Assembly: GCF_029852145.1 (NCBI RefSeq)
Contig: NC_079969.1
Span: 11,998,465 to 12,062,464 of the forward strand
Source of the DNA: Microplitis mediator
Lineage: Eukaryota; Arthropoda; Insecta; Hymenoptera; Braconidae
DNA: 64,000 nt
Direction: 5' to 3'
Below, one piece after another: positions 37,686-49,700 of this stretch (position 1 is the stretch's first letter; every line of letters begins with the position of its first letter). A program made the translations under genes and the position numbers. The notes under the pieces are model-generated. The model did not search any database, was not told where the DNA came from, and was given only the letters and a program-made list of their open reading frames with translations.

Positions 37686-38740
37686 TTAGGGTGTGTCATT
37701 TTAAGGCTAAATTTTTTCTTTTTTTACTGCTATACCAGAAAATCTGGTAGTATATAGAGAAAATAAAGAATTATTCCGCTGGGCTAAAGGGTTTAAGTCC
37801 AATAGTGGCTTAGCTCATCAGAAAATTCGATTTCCCATTTAAATAACACGGGAAATTTTTTTTCTTTATCTTTGAGTATTTTTAACTCGTGAACAAATCA
37901 ATAGATCGAATTGAGTTAAACATATTTTTGTAGGAAATTGAACGCTCTACAAAAAGGTTTCTTATCACTTTTTGATAAACCCATCTGTTCGAAAGTTATT
38001 AGAGCTCGAAGTAAAGTTGGAGATCTTTTCACTTTTCCGGCGAAACTATCAGACTAATCATAAAATGTTGTAGGATTTTTTTTGTCAATAACTTTATTCC
38101 CTACAAATTATTATCACCAAAGTTTTTTTAAATTCCGCATTGTTTTCTAGTTATTTTCATTTTAATTTTAAGCTCTTAAAAAAGTAGTGTTCTGATCGAT
38201 TTCAAGAGCTCGACATTGAAAAAAAAAATAACTAGAAAACAATGCGGAATTTAAAAAAACTCTAGTGATAATAATTTGTAGAGAATAAAATTGTCAACAA
38301 AAAAGACTCTTCAACATTTTGTGATAAGTCTGATAGTTTCGCCGGAAAAGTGAAAAGATCTCCAACTTTACTTCGAGCTCTAATAGTTTTCGAACAGATG
38401 GATTTATCAAAAAATGATAAGAGACCTTTTTTGTAGAGCGTTTAATTTCTTACAAAAATATGTATTAGTCAATTCGATCTATCGATTTGTTCACGAGTAA
38501 AAAACACTCAAAGTTAAAAAAAAAACATTTCCCGTGTTATTTAAATGGGAAATCGAATTTTTTGATAAGCTAAGCCGCTATTGGACTTAAACCCTCTGGC
38601 CCAGCGGCATAATTTCTTATTGCACGACTCATGATGCGAAGCATCAGAGTGTGCTTTACGATCGAAAATTTTCCATATGCTATCAGATTTTCTGGTATAG
38701 CAGTAAAAAAAAAATATAGCATTAAAATGACACACCCTTA
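37686..38740. mobile_element. Palindromic MITE with TTA duplication, 1049 bp
   Basis: TTA at 37686-37688 and 38738-38740 encloses GGGTGTGTCATTTTAA and its inverse. Arms pair over most of their length (ACCAGAAAATCTGGTA, TCTCCAACTTTACTTCGAGC and others). TTA duplication with GGG ends suits PIF/Harbinger, though the family is not proven. Confidence 0.72.
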
Positions 38741-40400
38741 TTAATACAAGTTCATGTTTAATATTTCAAGTAATAATCTCACATTCTATATAATATTATA
38801 TAAACTTGCACTTAATGCAACAACTAAATTTTAATATCACAGAGATAATAACAAATTAATCGAGTATTGGATGTGAAGTAAATTATGAGTTTGCTCTAAC
38901 AAGTTATAGTGTTCGGTAATCTGTAAGAAATTTTATACACGTGATATACTTATGTCGCACTGTACATCGATTTTACTCCTAAATTTTAAACAGAATTATT
39001 ATTTCAATTTCGATTATTGGTTAATTTCTATTGAGTTATATTTCATTAATTTTTCAGAAGCAAAAGTAAAATTTGAAACTGATTGGTAGAACTTATTCTT
39101 TAAACAAAATTGATTTTATTTGGTGGAAAAGCCAATTAATACATATTTATTTAAGAGTATCCATTGAGACACTACGGATATTTTTACGAACACGGATGTA
39201 ATACTTCAAAAAAGGATTATTTCAGGCACGGATCGGTGATTTCATCCGTGCTTCTAATCGTCCCTATGTTATAATACTGCATTCGTGCCTGTAAAAATAC
39301 CCATCTAGTGTGTCAATAAGAGCACCGTATTTATTTACTTGAATTTTATTAAATACGATTATATGTTGGCATTAATTTTTTATAAAATTTTAACATCTCC
39401 TATTAGTTATTAAGTCGTAATTAACATGTTCTATTTTTTCTTATAATAATATACTTTCATTATTTGTTTTAGTGTACCGTGGGATTTTATTACATTTATG
39501 GCCATTGTTATGAAATATCGATGAATTGGATTTTCAAGAACTTAAAAGAATTAAGAATTTAAAAGAATTCATTTTGTATTATGAGTACTGGAAATTAATT
39601 TTTGAGTAGAAAATTTTTTTTTTCCCGTTTATGATGTTACTTTAAACTTCATTTTGATAGAACATCGTTTTATAAATTTCGGAAATGATGTTTCGAAAGT
39701 TTCTATCTGAGTTAATTCTGAATTTATTTGAAAATTTATATATATATTTACGTAACAATTTTAATGAAAACGATAGGAATATTTTATTAAAAAAAAAAAA
39801 CAAAAACATAATTTTAAAAAATAATTTTGTAAAGTAATTATTTGCGTATAAACAAATATATATTATTTTAATTTTAACAACGTTCAATGTAATATCACGA
39901 ATTTTTAAATTTATCATGTGTAATTCACTCAAAGTTATATCATTTTTATTTTTTCAAATATTGTTTTCCAATAACATTTCGGTTTAAAAAACTTTATTAT
40001 AGTGTGAAATTTACATAATTGCAATTATGTAAAGTTTTAAAAAGTTTATGTATGATTCTTTTGTTGATCGTAATATCTATTAGTATAGTTTGATAATATA
40101 TCTATGTTATTTTATTTTTATACTTGTAATATTTTTAATATATATGTGTATGAATATTATTTAGATTCTAACAAAATAAATATAAATAAAATGAATAAAA
40201 AATGACAAGTGTTATTACTTACTGTTTAAATTTCGCGCTAGATGTTTATTTTTTTTAATGACTATCGTCAAACAATTGACAATCAGCATAGCATATAAAT
40301 GAAAAAAAAAAAAGAGTGCCCATTATAACGCAGTTATTCATTGTTTGAAAAAGGTTTTATTTAATAATAGTGTATTCTAATTTTTAAAAAGTACTTAAAA
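38741..40400. other. Non-coding 5' region of the MULE transposase
   Basis: AT-rich, without a recognised domain. A TATA-like stretch at about 40293 and the ATG at 40401 suggest that the promoter lies in the last 150 bp. No intron or upstream exon can be supported. Confidence 0.35.
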
Positions 40401-40901
40401 ATGACATCTTGGGCTGCTGTGTCACATTTTGAAATTTTTGACGTGATTAAGAATTTTGAATTGTGTCAAAGTAATGGTAAATTGAAGCCTAAAAAAGATC
40501 CGGTGTGGGTAGAAATTTGCTCCCATTGGTTGTACGACTCTGGGAAATTTCGAATGGAAGCTGTAAATTTATATTTTTATGTATATCAAAATCGAAATGC
40601 AATTTTTGAGAGTTACAAAAAGTTTCGTGGTGAATTTTTGGCAACAAAAATGCAAAACCTTATTGAAGAAAGCAATCTTAATGAAAAAGGTGATCCTGAT
40701 GATGAAATGCTATATAAATTATCCGATGATTTTACTCTTCATCCTCAAAATAGTAATCATCCATGTAAAGACAAAATACTTAATTTTAAAATAACTTTTT
40801 CTGAAGCCCAGTGGACATCAATAAAACCTGTTGAAAAAATTGATAAACAAAAAAAAAGTATACTATGCTTTCCAGAAGGGGTGGACACATATTATTTGTG
40901 A
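40401..40901 (+). CDS. N-terminal part of the MULE transposase, frameshifted
   Basis: The 166-residue frame starts MTSWAAVSHFEIFD and covers an acidic region and ITFSEAQWTSIKP. It overlaps the main frame by 71 bases. The natural continuation lies in the other frame, and the switch falls in an A9 run at about 40849-40857. A one-base slip in that run is the simplest cause; programmed frameshifting is possible but unsupported. The first 150 residues probably correspond to the DNA-binding N-terminal region, although no zinc finger is evident. Confidence 0.65.
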   Translation: MTSWAAVSHFEIFDVIKNFELCQSNGKLKPKKDPVWVEICSHWLYDSGKFRMEAVNLYFYVYQNRNAIFESYKKFRGEFLATKMQNLIEESNLNEKGDPDDEMLYKLSDDFTLHPQNSNHPCKDKILNFKITFSEAQWTSIKPVEKIDKQKKSILCFPEGVDTYYL

Positions 40902-43900
40902 GTTAATATGTTTAGATCAAAAATTACCATGCGCATTCAACCTAAATACTCACACAATTTTTAAAAATGATTCTACAGATGATGATCATAATTTTGTAGT
41001 TAAAATCAGTGGATTTTGTACTGATAAAAATTGCAAAGCTGCAATTTATGGTGAAGGCACATATAAGCATAGCGAAAAAGAGAATATCTCCATAAATATT
41101 ATTACTTTAAACACCACAGATATCGTTCATAAAAAAAAAAGACATGTATCTGGTCCTCTGCGAACAGAATACAAAAAAGAATTGAAAGCTACTAAAACTG
41201 AAAATTTCAGAGCAAGATTGATTGATAAATTTCAAGAATACGGTGATAAAATGCCTCCTATTATACCAAATAAAACTGTATGTAATAAAATTAGACAAGA
41301 AGCAATAAATGAAGATCTAGGTGTTAAAGGTACATTGTGGGATTCTTTGCAAAATTTGAAGTACAATGTCGAGTTTCAATCAGGATTACAACAGCTTGCC
41401 TGTGATAAATTTTATCAGTTTTACTGGACACCTGAGCAGATAGACGTATATAATGATTTATTAACTTTTGGACCTGCTGTTTCTATAGATGCTACCGGAA
41501 GTATAGCTCGACGAATTCCACGTGCAGAAAATTATTCAAATGGTCCCATTTTTTTATATCAAATCGTGGCCTACGTTAATAAATTGATCGTCCCTGTTTG
41601 TCAAATGATTTCTGAACGGCATGATACTAAAATAATCGAGTTTTGGCTAAAAGAATGGTTTTCACAAAAAGCTCACATTCCATTAGAAATAGTAACGGAC
41701 ATGTCAAAACCCCTACAAAATGCTATTTGTTTAGCAACGAATAATATTACTTATAAGCAGTATTTATCTCTATGCTATCGTTTTTTAACTAATAAGAGTA
41801 AAGTTTTAATAAAACCTTACTTGCGTATTGACATTGCTCATTTTATTCACTGGATTGCACGTTTAGATTGTTTTTCGAAAGTTAATGTTGCCGTTAAAGA
41901 TTTTTATTTACGAGCTTTTGGATTAATGTCTACTGCAGATAATTTAGAAATACTAGAGAAATTGATGAGAACTGTGCTAAAAATTTGCCAAAATAATTAC
42001 GGGTGTTCTGACGATGTTAACTGGTTATTAGATAAAATCAAAACCTTTGAATTTGACAATAGTATCAATTATAAAAGCTTGAAAAAAAGTACTTTTTGTT
42101 CACAAAAAAATACATGTGAAGATCATTTATCTTGTCACGAAAAAGTAATTGATTCGAATAATATTGAGCATCTCTTGGAAGAAACTGACGATCTCAATGA
42201 TTATATTGAAAAAATAGTCACCGAAACTTGTGAAAGTACTTCTTCAGATGTATCTATCAATTTTGATGACCTTAATAGTTATTACTGTCCTGGAATTTTG
42301 TCTGATTTGAAGCTACTATTGAAAAAATTTCCATCTTGGTCGAATGTAATGAAAAGTCATTACGGTTGTGAAAATAACGTTCCAACGTCCGCTAGATCTG
42401 AAAATTATTTTAAATTCATAAAAAATGATCTTTTGGAAAATCATCAACCAATTCGCGTGGATAAATTTTTAATTAAACATCTTAGATCAATTTTTCCAAA
42501 AATTAAAGAAGCGAGAGCTGCAATTGAAGAATTAAAAATCGAACAGAAACAGATTGACAAAGAAGTAGGTAAAAATCATAAAAAAATTAAAACTAATAGT
42601 GTACTAAATATCCAAGAGAATTGGATGAATCAAGTTGGACCAGAGATTAATGAAACTTCGAGTTCTGATGACAATAATATTTCGCTTGACAAACCTGAAA
42701 TAAATTCAAACACGGATTTTAATGAAAATGAAGATATTAAAATTGATAAGAATAGCTTACCTGAACCAGTATTTTTTTCAACTCCTATCAAACAAGAAAG
42801 CACAGTAGATGATAATACTAAATTATTAGTTTCTTCTGCTGATCCTAAGTATTCGATACCATCATCGATTGAAAACACTGACTTTTCCTTAGAAAAAACA
42901 TCTGACGACAACTTTTCTATCAAGATAAATTTAACACAACCTACATTTAAATTGAAATCTGAGAAGATATTGACAAAAAGAAAAAATGTTTATAATACAA
43001 AAAATACAAAAAGTTCTAGCCCAAAAACAAAAAGAGGAAAATATTTGACGCCTTTCCCAGAAGTGGAAGTTTTTCATACTAATGCACAGGAGAAACAATC
43101 AAGAAGAAAAGTTAACAAGAAGATCATCAGAAATGGTCAATATATCCGTGCATACCCAATCGAAGGAAAAAAAATGACTAGTCACAATACCTGTCCCTTT
43201 GACAGTTTGTTAGAAATTTTATCATTTAGCTACTTAAACTATAATAATTTTAGAAATTTTGTAGATTGTCAAATAAGACCCAATTTCTTTTTTTCGTGTT
43301 TAGTGCATTATTCTAAATTTGGTGCTGATGTACCTTTTTATAAAAAACGTTTAAATTATTTAAGTAGTAAATATCCAGTAAGAGATTGTGCTATCGATTG
43401 TCAAGATGATGTTTCGAGAGTTTTTTCGCGGGGTATGTCTGAATCTACTTGTAACACTGAACAAACTTGCTGCACAGATAAAGAATGTCTATTTGAGAAA
43501 TCCGTTGACGCCCCAGTGCTAAATGTGAGTGCTAGATTGATTTGGGAAAATGGCTTTAAGTCATTGTCAGACATTATTAGTCAAGAATTAAAAAAAAAGA
43601 GGCTATTTTTATGTGACAATTGTAAAAATGTATCAGCCACTAAGAAAATTAATGTTACTTCATATTTGTGCTTAGATATTGGTCACATTTATGAACCATC
43701 TATTTACTTCACTTCCTCAAACAAAGAACAAAGAATGACATACAAGCTTCAGCAGTTACCAAGTCGCTTGAGTGTAGTAAATATGAATTTCATATTGTCT
43801 GGAGTGATTGAATTTGTTCCACCATCAATTTCAAAAGGTTTGGGGCACTATATTGCTTACACTCGATCCATTAATAATTGTTGGACACAAATTAATGATA

Positions 43901-43983
43901 TGGAGACAAAATCAAAACAATTCAATCCTAAAGTAAAAGAAATTCGAGCAGTTTTATTATTGTATGTATCGGTACAAGAATAA
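40831..43983 (+). CDS. MULE transposase fused to a USP-like protease domain
   Basis: This 1050-codon frame is intact. Residues about 1-130 continue the N-terminal domain. A MULE DDE core follows: D220 in AVSIDATGS and D290 in IVTDMSKPLQNA, then a helical part with RIDIAHFIHWIARLDCF in place of the usual SWIM finger. The layout resembles Drosophila NOF/FB proteins. Residues about 560-760 are Lys/Glu/Ser-rich and probably disordered. Residues about 775-1040 form a cysteine-protease-like domain: a Cys box HNTCPFDSLLEIL (C788), Cys-rich fingers (CNTEQTCCTDKEC; CDNC), and a His box GLGHYIAYTR (H1006) with W then ND (D1023). That is the order of C19/C98 ubiquitin or SUMO hydrolases. The functional link is unknown; the domain could remove ubiquitin or SUMO from the transposase or host factors. 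Confidence 0.82.
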   Translation: MKKLINKKKVYYAFQKGWTHIICELICLDQKLPCAFNLNTHTIFKNDSTDDDHNFVVKISGFCTDKNCKAAIYGEGTYKHSEKENISINIITLNTTDIVHKKKRHVSGPLRTEYKKELKATKTENFRARLIDKFQEYGDKMPPIIPNKTVCNKIRQEAINEDLGVKGTLWDSLQNLKYNVEFQSGLQQLACDKFYQFYWTPEQIDVYNDLLTFGPAVSIDATGSIARRIPRAENYSNGPIFLYQIVAYVNKLIVPVCQMISERHDTKIIEFWLKEWFSQKAHIPLEIVTDMSKPLQNAICLATNNITYKQYLSLCYRFLTNKSKVLIKPYLRIDIAHFIHWIARLDCFSKVNVAVKDFYLRAFGLMSTADNLEILEKLMRTVLKICQNNYGCSDDVNWLLDKIKTFEFDNSINYKSLKKSTFCSQKNTCEDHLSCHEKVIDSNNIEHLLEETDDLNDYIEKIVTETCESTSSDVSINFDDLNSYYCPGILSDLKLLLKKFPSWSNVMKSHYGCENNVPTSARSENYFKFIKNDLLENHQPIRVDKFLIKHLRSIFPKIKEARAAIEELKIEQKQIDKEVGKNHKKIKTNSVLNIQENWMNQVGPEINETSSSDDNNISLDKPEINSNTDFNENEDIKIDKNSLPEPVFFSTPIKQESTVDDNTKLLVSSADPKYSIPSSIENTDFSLEKTSDDNFSIKINLTQPTFKLKSEKILTKRKNVYNTKNTKSSSPKTKRGKYLTPFPEVEVFHTNAQEKQSRRKVNKKIIRNGQYIRAYPIEGKKMTSHNTCPFDSLLEILSFSYLNYNNFRNFVDCQIRPNFFFSCLVHYSKFGADVPFYKKRLNYLSSKYPVRDCAIDCQDDVSRVFSRGMSESTCNTEQTCCTDKECLFEKSVDAPVLNVSARLIWENGFKSLSDIISQELKKKRLFLCDNCKNVSATKKINVTSYLCLDIGHIYEPSIYFTSSNKEQRMTYKLQQLPSRLSVVNMNFILSGVIEFVPPSISKGLGHYIAYTRSINNCWTQINDMETKSKQFNPKVKEIRAVLLLYVSVQE

Positions 43984-44559
43984 ACTATTTATAAACGATA
44001 AAATCCATGTGTTACCAAAAATAAAATTTTATATTGATAATATATTCGTGCAACCGTTATTTTTACCTAAAACTTCTTGACATGCTAAATCAAAAACAAA
44101 AATACAATAATAATTTATGTAATGAAAAATTTACACCTATTTTTAACTACTAACTCTCATTGAAGTAAATTTTTAGAATTCACAGTACAAACAAAAAGAC
44201 TGAAATAGTTCAGTAATAAGTCGAGCACAACTTTGCAACATCCGGTCCTTCATGTATTTATTTACCTAAAATAAGCAGCCAATTTTATAAAAACAACAAT
44301 TATAGATAAAAAATATGAATAGAATACTTTTATCAACTTAGTAGATAAATAACTAGCTGCGGTTCCATCGCAGCAAGACAATTTTCACTTCAACTTGATG
44401 AATAACTAGTCTGATTATTTTTCGCCAAGCAATTGTTTATTTTTTCTATGCAAAGACTCATTGAGGGGATTTCCATTACTAAATAATCCTAAAAAAAATT
44501 GTTTATAAGTAATTGATTTGTAAACTATTACACTCATAGCTGATTACTTTAACTGATTG

Positions 44560-46560
44560 ACTTACTTTGTGTTCTAGCAGCAAGAAATTTGGACGAGTTA
44601 CTACTTGTATTACGAGTAGGATGCTCGAGATATTCACTCGAAACTTCCTGACTTTCTCGGCAGTTAGTAAATAGATGAAGGTATTATTAGTACTTGAGTA
44701 ATTTACTGATCAGTATATTTCCGCGGTTATCCAGTAAATTATTTGTCGGCGTACCCATTATTTCATCATCAGTCCGTCGTATCCTTTTAACTGCTCTATG
44801 ACATCCAAGTTCAAGTCCTCTTTAATAACAATACGAACGGTACTGTTGATAGTCGTAAGTATTCTTGACATGACCTAAAGAAAAACATCATCGAATGTTG
44901 TATCAAAAACTGGGCCATGAATTCCTCGCAGTTCACGTGGTCATTTAGCTTCCAATACTCCAGTCATGAATCATGATCCTTTCTTTGAGAAAGCTTAATT
45001 TTTCTACATCATATCGCATTATAGCTCCCATGCCATCGATTCAAATTCTTGAGAAAGGTGAAACCTGTTATTAAAAAATTTTGTTTATTGAATCAAAGTT
45101 ATTGTTTTTATTTTTAAGCAAGGTAATAAACAAAGTAATCATTACTAACAGCACTTTCGCCAAAACCAGAATGATTCCACCCGACAATAGATTATATTTT
45201 ATAGGTGTAATAATTCCTGTTCCATGAAACCTGCAGTTACCTTCGCAAGGTAGTATCCATGCAAACACTATCTCCAAAAGACAAATTATTTCATTCGCTT
45301 TTGTCAATGCATTGGTTGCAATATAAATGTTGAATCCTGCTGGTGAGTTTCACCTAAATACTGCAATTAAATTCTGAAATGAAAGATATTAATTCATGCA
45401 TTATTCTTTTAATAATAATAATTGCATTAAAAAATTAAAATAAATTGATTACCAGACAACCGTCCTCAAAACATTAATTGTTGTCAATACAAATGTGTCC
45501 AATATGGTTTAATTTGAGATCATATTTAAAACTTCACAGTGTATTCATGAAAATTGTTCCAACTTCATCGTACTCATTGATATCCTTGAGAAATGATTTA
45601 CTTAAATTAATATTATTGGATTACTTTAACATAGTAATTGTTAACAAATCTACTAAAAATAAATTACTTTGACAAGGATGACCATGCATCGTTGACATCA
45701 ATACATTTTCTTCTGTCAACAATAAAAGTGTATCTGCATGTGGAAATACATTTTAACGAACCAGAAGTATTGTGACAGCGTAACGTACTCTGGTTACCCT
45801 GTTGTAAAAATCAATTTCGTTCCAGACATGATTAATTTTCAGAGAAAATTCGTTTGCACACAAGTACTTAAAGTTTCATCCTTAAATTCACGCATCGTCT
45901 TGCAATTTTGTCCAAGGAGTATTCTGATGGCCACTCGTACCTGAAAGATTCATCGGTGTTGATACAATCTCCAACTGAGCCAACGTAGAGCATTTCGAGT
46001 TGACCCTCCCAAAAACCATCAAGACGTCGTTTGAATTTTTCAAAACGTTCTCGTGAACAGATGTCAAAGTTTCTTTCCCAGACTTTTTACTCATCGTACA
46101 ACAGCAATGCTCTCTGGTCATCTCACCGTTTCATGACGCGAATCATTAACTACGACGAGAGTGACCGTAGCATTAGTCCTTTCTACCATTAACGTCAATC
46201 GAAGAGTTCTACTTGTCACTTAATTATGAATCTCTTTAGACACCTGTGAACCACCTTTAGTTATTAGTGTGAAAACACATTATATTTACAGATCCTCTTC
46301 ATCTCCATACACTCGTCAGTGCTGACATTAATTTTGAACTTTTTTCCGCTGGCTTTCTGGAGAATATACGAGCCGTTTAAATGCTGACCTTTATCTGGTA
46401 AAGGATAAAGTCCTGGAATTTATTGATCAATTGTCGCAATAATATGACAGTACAGCCTATCTTGAACGAAAGTGTGTCCTTCAGTAAACTCGCAAGAGAA
46501 ATGTTCGTAAATAGTAACTTTCTAATCTTCATCTTCTTTCGTTCTAACACTAACCTTTGA
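44560..46560 (-). pseudogene. Unassigned decayed coding sequence inside the MULE
   Basis: On the minus strand, short stretches with coding character appear across changing frames: VTIYEHFSCEFTEGHTF, then LYPLPDKGQHLNGSYILQKA and FKINVSTDECMEMK near 46300-46500; LYVGSVGDCINTDESFRYEW near 45950; and a hydrophobic stretch, NEIICLLEIVFAWILPCEG then ILVLAKVLLVMITLFITLL, near 45120-45300. Stops and frame changes abound. It could be a captured host gene fragment or an old cargo gene. I do not recognise the family. Confidence 0.35.
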
Positions 46561-46746
46561 TTCAGCTTGTTCTAATTACTATTTGAACTTATTACATACA
46601 TTAATCGAAATAAATACTTAAACTCCCCACTTAACGTTAATCAAGTAATAAACATTTTTTTATCGCTGTATACTAAAATAAAAATATTTATTTCATGGTT
46701 TCACATCAAAAACTATTTATTTGTATTTTTTAAATTTTTATTGTAT

Positions 46747-49700
46747 TTAAGGCCATGCTTCGAGGGTGCCCCCCACTTTTTTCCAAAAAATGTGGCGCCG
46801 CCTGGTGGCCGCCAGCCGCTCTAAAAAAAGTACTAGAGCTGCAAAACTTTAAAATTAAATTAAAATTATTTAAAGTAATAAAATGCAACATATGTTAATT
46901 TTTAAATGCATGAAAAAATTTATATATTTTTTTAAAATCATTAGCTAATACTACAAAAATCTAAAACCCGAGATTGAAAAATAATATATTCATTGACCTT
47001 GACCTGTCAATATCACATTTATTTTCTATAAGTAAGTAAAAAAAAATTATAATATTTATCAAAAAAAGGGCTTCGTACAAGCAATTTTATAAACTCGTAG
47101 AATATTAAAAAAATTACTTACAGTAATTATAAATACCCAGTCGAGCGTAGTTTCTTTAATAAATTTCAACACAATATTCGCCATTTAGTAACTTTTTATT
47201 TTGACAGATGTAAACATCAGGTCTGTATAATTTTTTGGGTGCACGCGAAGGTGCTTGAATATAGTAGCGGGAAAAAATAAATTTAATAAATTTATTCCTT
47301 TCAATCAGAGCAATAATAGAGTTCTATATATCATTACTTTATTTAATTTTATTAATAAATAAAAATTTTTTTGATTCAAAGTATTAAATTAAAAAAAAGG
47401 TATATATGTGTAATCGAATGTGAATACACCTGACTAATTGTCAGACCAGTGACCATACACTGTAAAATATTACGGTGTAAAAATTAGACCCGGAGGACTT
47501 TACACGGTCGTGTAGTGTAAAATATCGGTGTAAAACTTCTCTCGGTGTAAATTTTCCATCCGTGTAATCATAACCCGGTGTAATCTACTTCTTTTACACC
47601 GTTCCATGTTACTCGGTGTATTTTTGTTGAGTGATCATATACATTTATTTCAATTATACATATACATATATACATAGGGGAGGGGGGGGGGCAAAATGGG
47701 TCCCCTAAAATTTTGAAGATGAAAAGTATTTGGGTGGGGAGAGGGGCGAAATAAGCCACTGAGCCAAAAAGGGCCACTGAGGCAAAATGGGCCCCCCCCA
47801 TAATTTTGAAGATGAAATGCGTTTGGGTGGGGGGCGGGGCAAAATGGGACATTGAGGCAAAAAGGACCACTGAGGTAAAATGGGCCACTGAGGCAAAATG
47901 GGCCCTACAAAATTTTGAAGATGAAATGCGTTTGGGTGGGGGGCGGGGCAAAATGAGACATTGAGGCAAAATAGTCCCCCAAAAATTATTAACACGAAAA
48001 GTGTTTAGAGCGTGGGTAGGGGCAAAATGGAACACTGAGGTAAAATGAGCCACTGAGGCAAACTGGTCCCCAAAAAATTATTAACATGAGAAGTATTCGG
48101 GGCGTGGGGAGGGGCAAAATGGGTCACTGAGGCAAAATGGTCCCCCAAAAATTTTTAGCATGAAAATTTTAGGGGCGGGGGGTAAAATGGGCCGGAAGAC
48201 TTTGAATTATATATATAGGGGAAGAGGAGGGGCAAAATGGGCCCCTTAGGAAAAAAATTTTCAAATCCTCAGTTTTTTTTTACTTGTTTTACTTTTTTTT
48301 ACTCCATTGCCAAGTATTTGACCTTAATTTGTTCTGTCTATTAAAAATAAAAAATCGTAAAATGTGGGGCAAATGGGCCCCCCTCAGAAAGTTTTGATAA
48401 TGTGAGTTTTTCAGCTTGTTTCACTTTTTTTTCTTCGGCTGAGTTTTCGGTGTTAATTTGCTGTGTCTATCAAAATTAAAAAATCCTGAAAAGTTGGGTA
48501 AAACGGGCCCCCAACAAAACTCAATGTATGTTTCTCGCTTGTTTTATGTTTCGCGCCATAACATATAATGTTTCAAATAAACTGCGCATGCAGTTTTTAA
48601 AGCCCGTCAGCACATTTTACCCCCCTTCCCCCAAAACTTTTCATGCTAAAATTTTTGGGGGACCATTTTGCCTCAATAGCCCATTTTGCCTCAATAGCCC
48701 TTTTTGCCTCAATGTCCATTTTTGCCCATCCCCCCACCCAAACACATTTCGTCTTCAAAATTTTGTAGGGCCCATTTTGCCTCAGTGGTCCTTTTTGCCT
48801 CAATGTCCCATTTTGCCCCGCCCCCCACCCAAACGCATTTCATCTTCAAAATTATGGGGGGGGGCCCATTTTGCCTCAGTGGCCCTTTTTGGCTCAGTGG
48901 CTTATTTCGCCCCTCTCCCCACCCAAATACTTTTCATCTTCAAAATTTTAGGGGACCCATTTTGCCCCCCCCCCCTCCCCTATGTATATATGTATATGTA
49001 TAATTGAAATAAATGTATATGATCACTCAACAAAAATACACCGAGTAACATGGAACGGTGTAAAAGAAGTAGATTACACCGGGTTATGATTACACGGATG
49101 GAAAATTTACACCGAGAGAAGTTTTACACCGATATTTTACACTACACGACCGTGTAAAGTCCTCCGGGTCTAATTTTTACACCGTAATATTTTACAGTGT
49201 ATGGTCACTGGTCTGACAATTAGTCAGGTGTAATCACATTCGATTACATATATATACCTTTTTTTTAATTTAATACTTTGAATCAAAAAAATTTTTATTT
49301 ATTAATAAAATTAAATAAAGTAATGATATATAGAACTCTATTATTGCTCTGATTGAAAGGAATAAATTTATTAAATTTATTTTTTCCCGCTACTATATTC
49401 AAGCACCTTCGCGTGCACCCAAAAAATTATACAGACCTGATGTTTACATCTGTCAAAATAAAAAGTTACTAAATGGCGAATATTGTGTTGAAATTTATTA
49501 AAGAAACTACGCTCGACTGGGTATTTATAATTACTGTAAGTAATTTTTTTAATATTCTACGAGTTTATAAAATTGCTTGTACGAAGCCCTTTTTTTGATA
49601 AATATTATAATTTTTTTTTACTTACTTATAGAAAATAAATGTGATATTGACAGGTCAAGGTCAATGAATATATTATTTTTCAATCTCGGGTTTTAGATTT

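Noticed and set aside
40579..40794. 71-codon plus-strand frame
   Set aside because: A shadow of the transposase N-terminal frame.
47568..49007. Pro/Phe/His-rich frames up to 161 codons on both strands
   Set aside because: They arise from the tandem repeats of the palindrome and appear mirrored in both arms, with no codon constraint visible.
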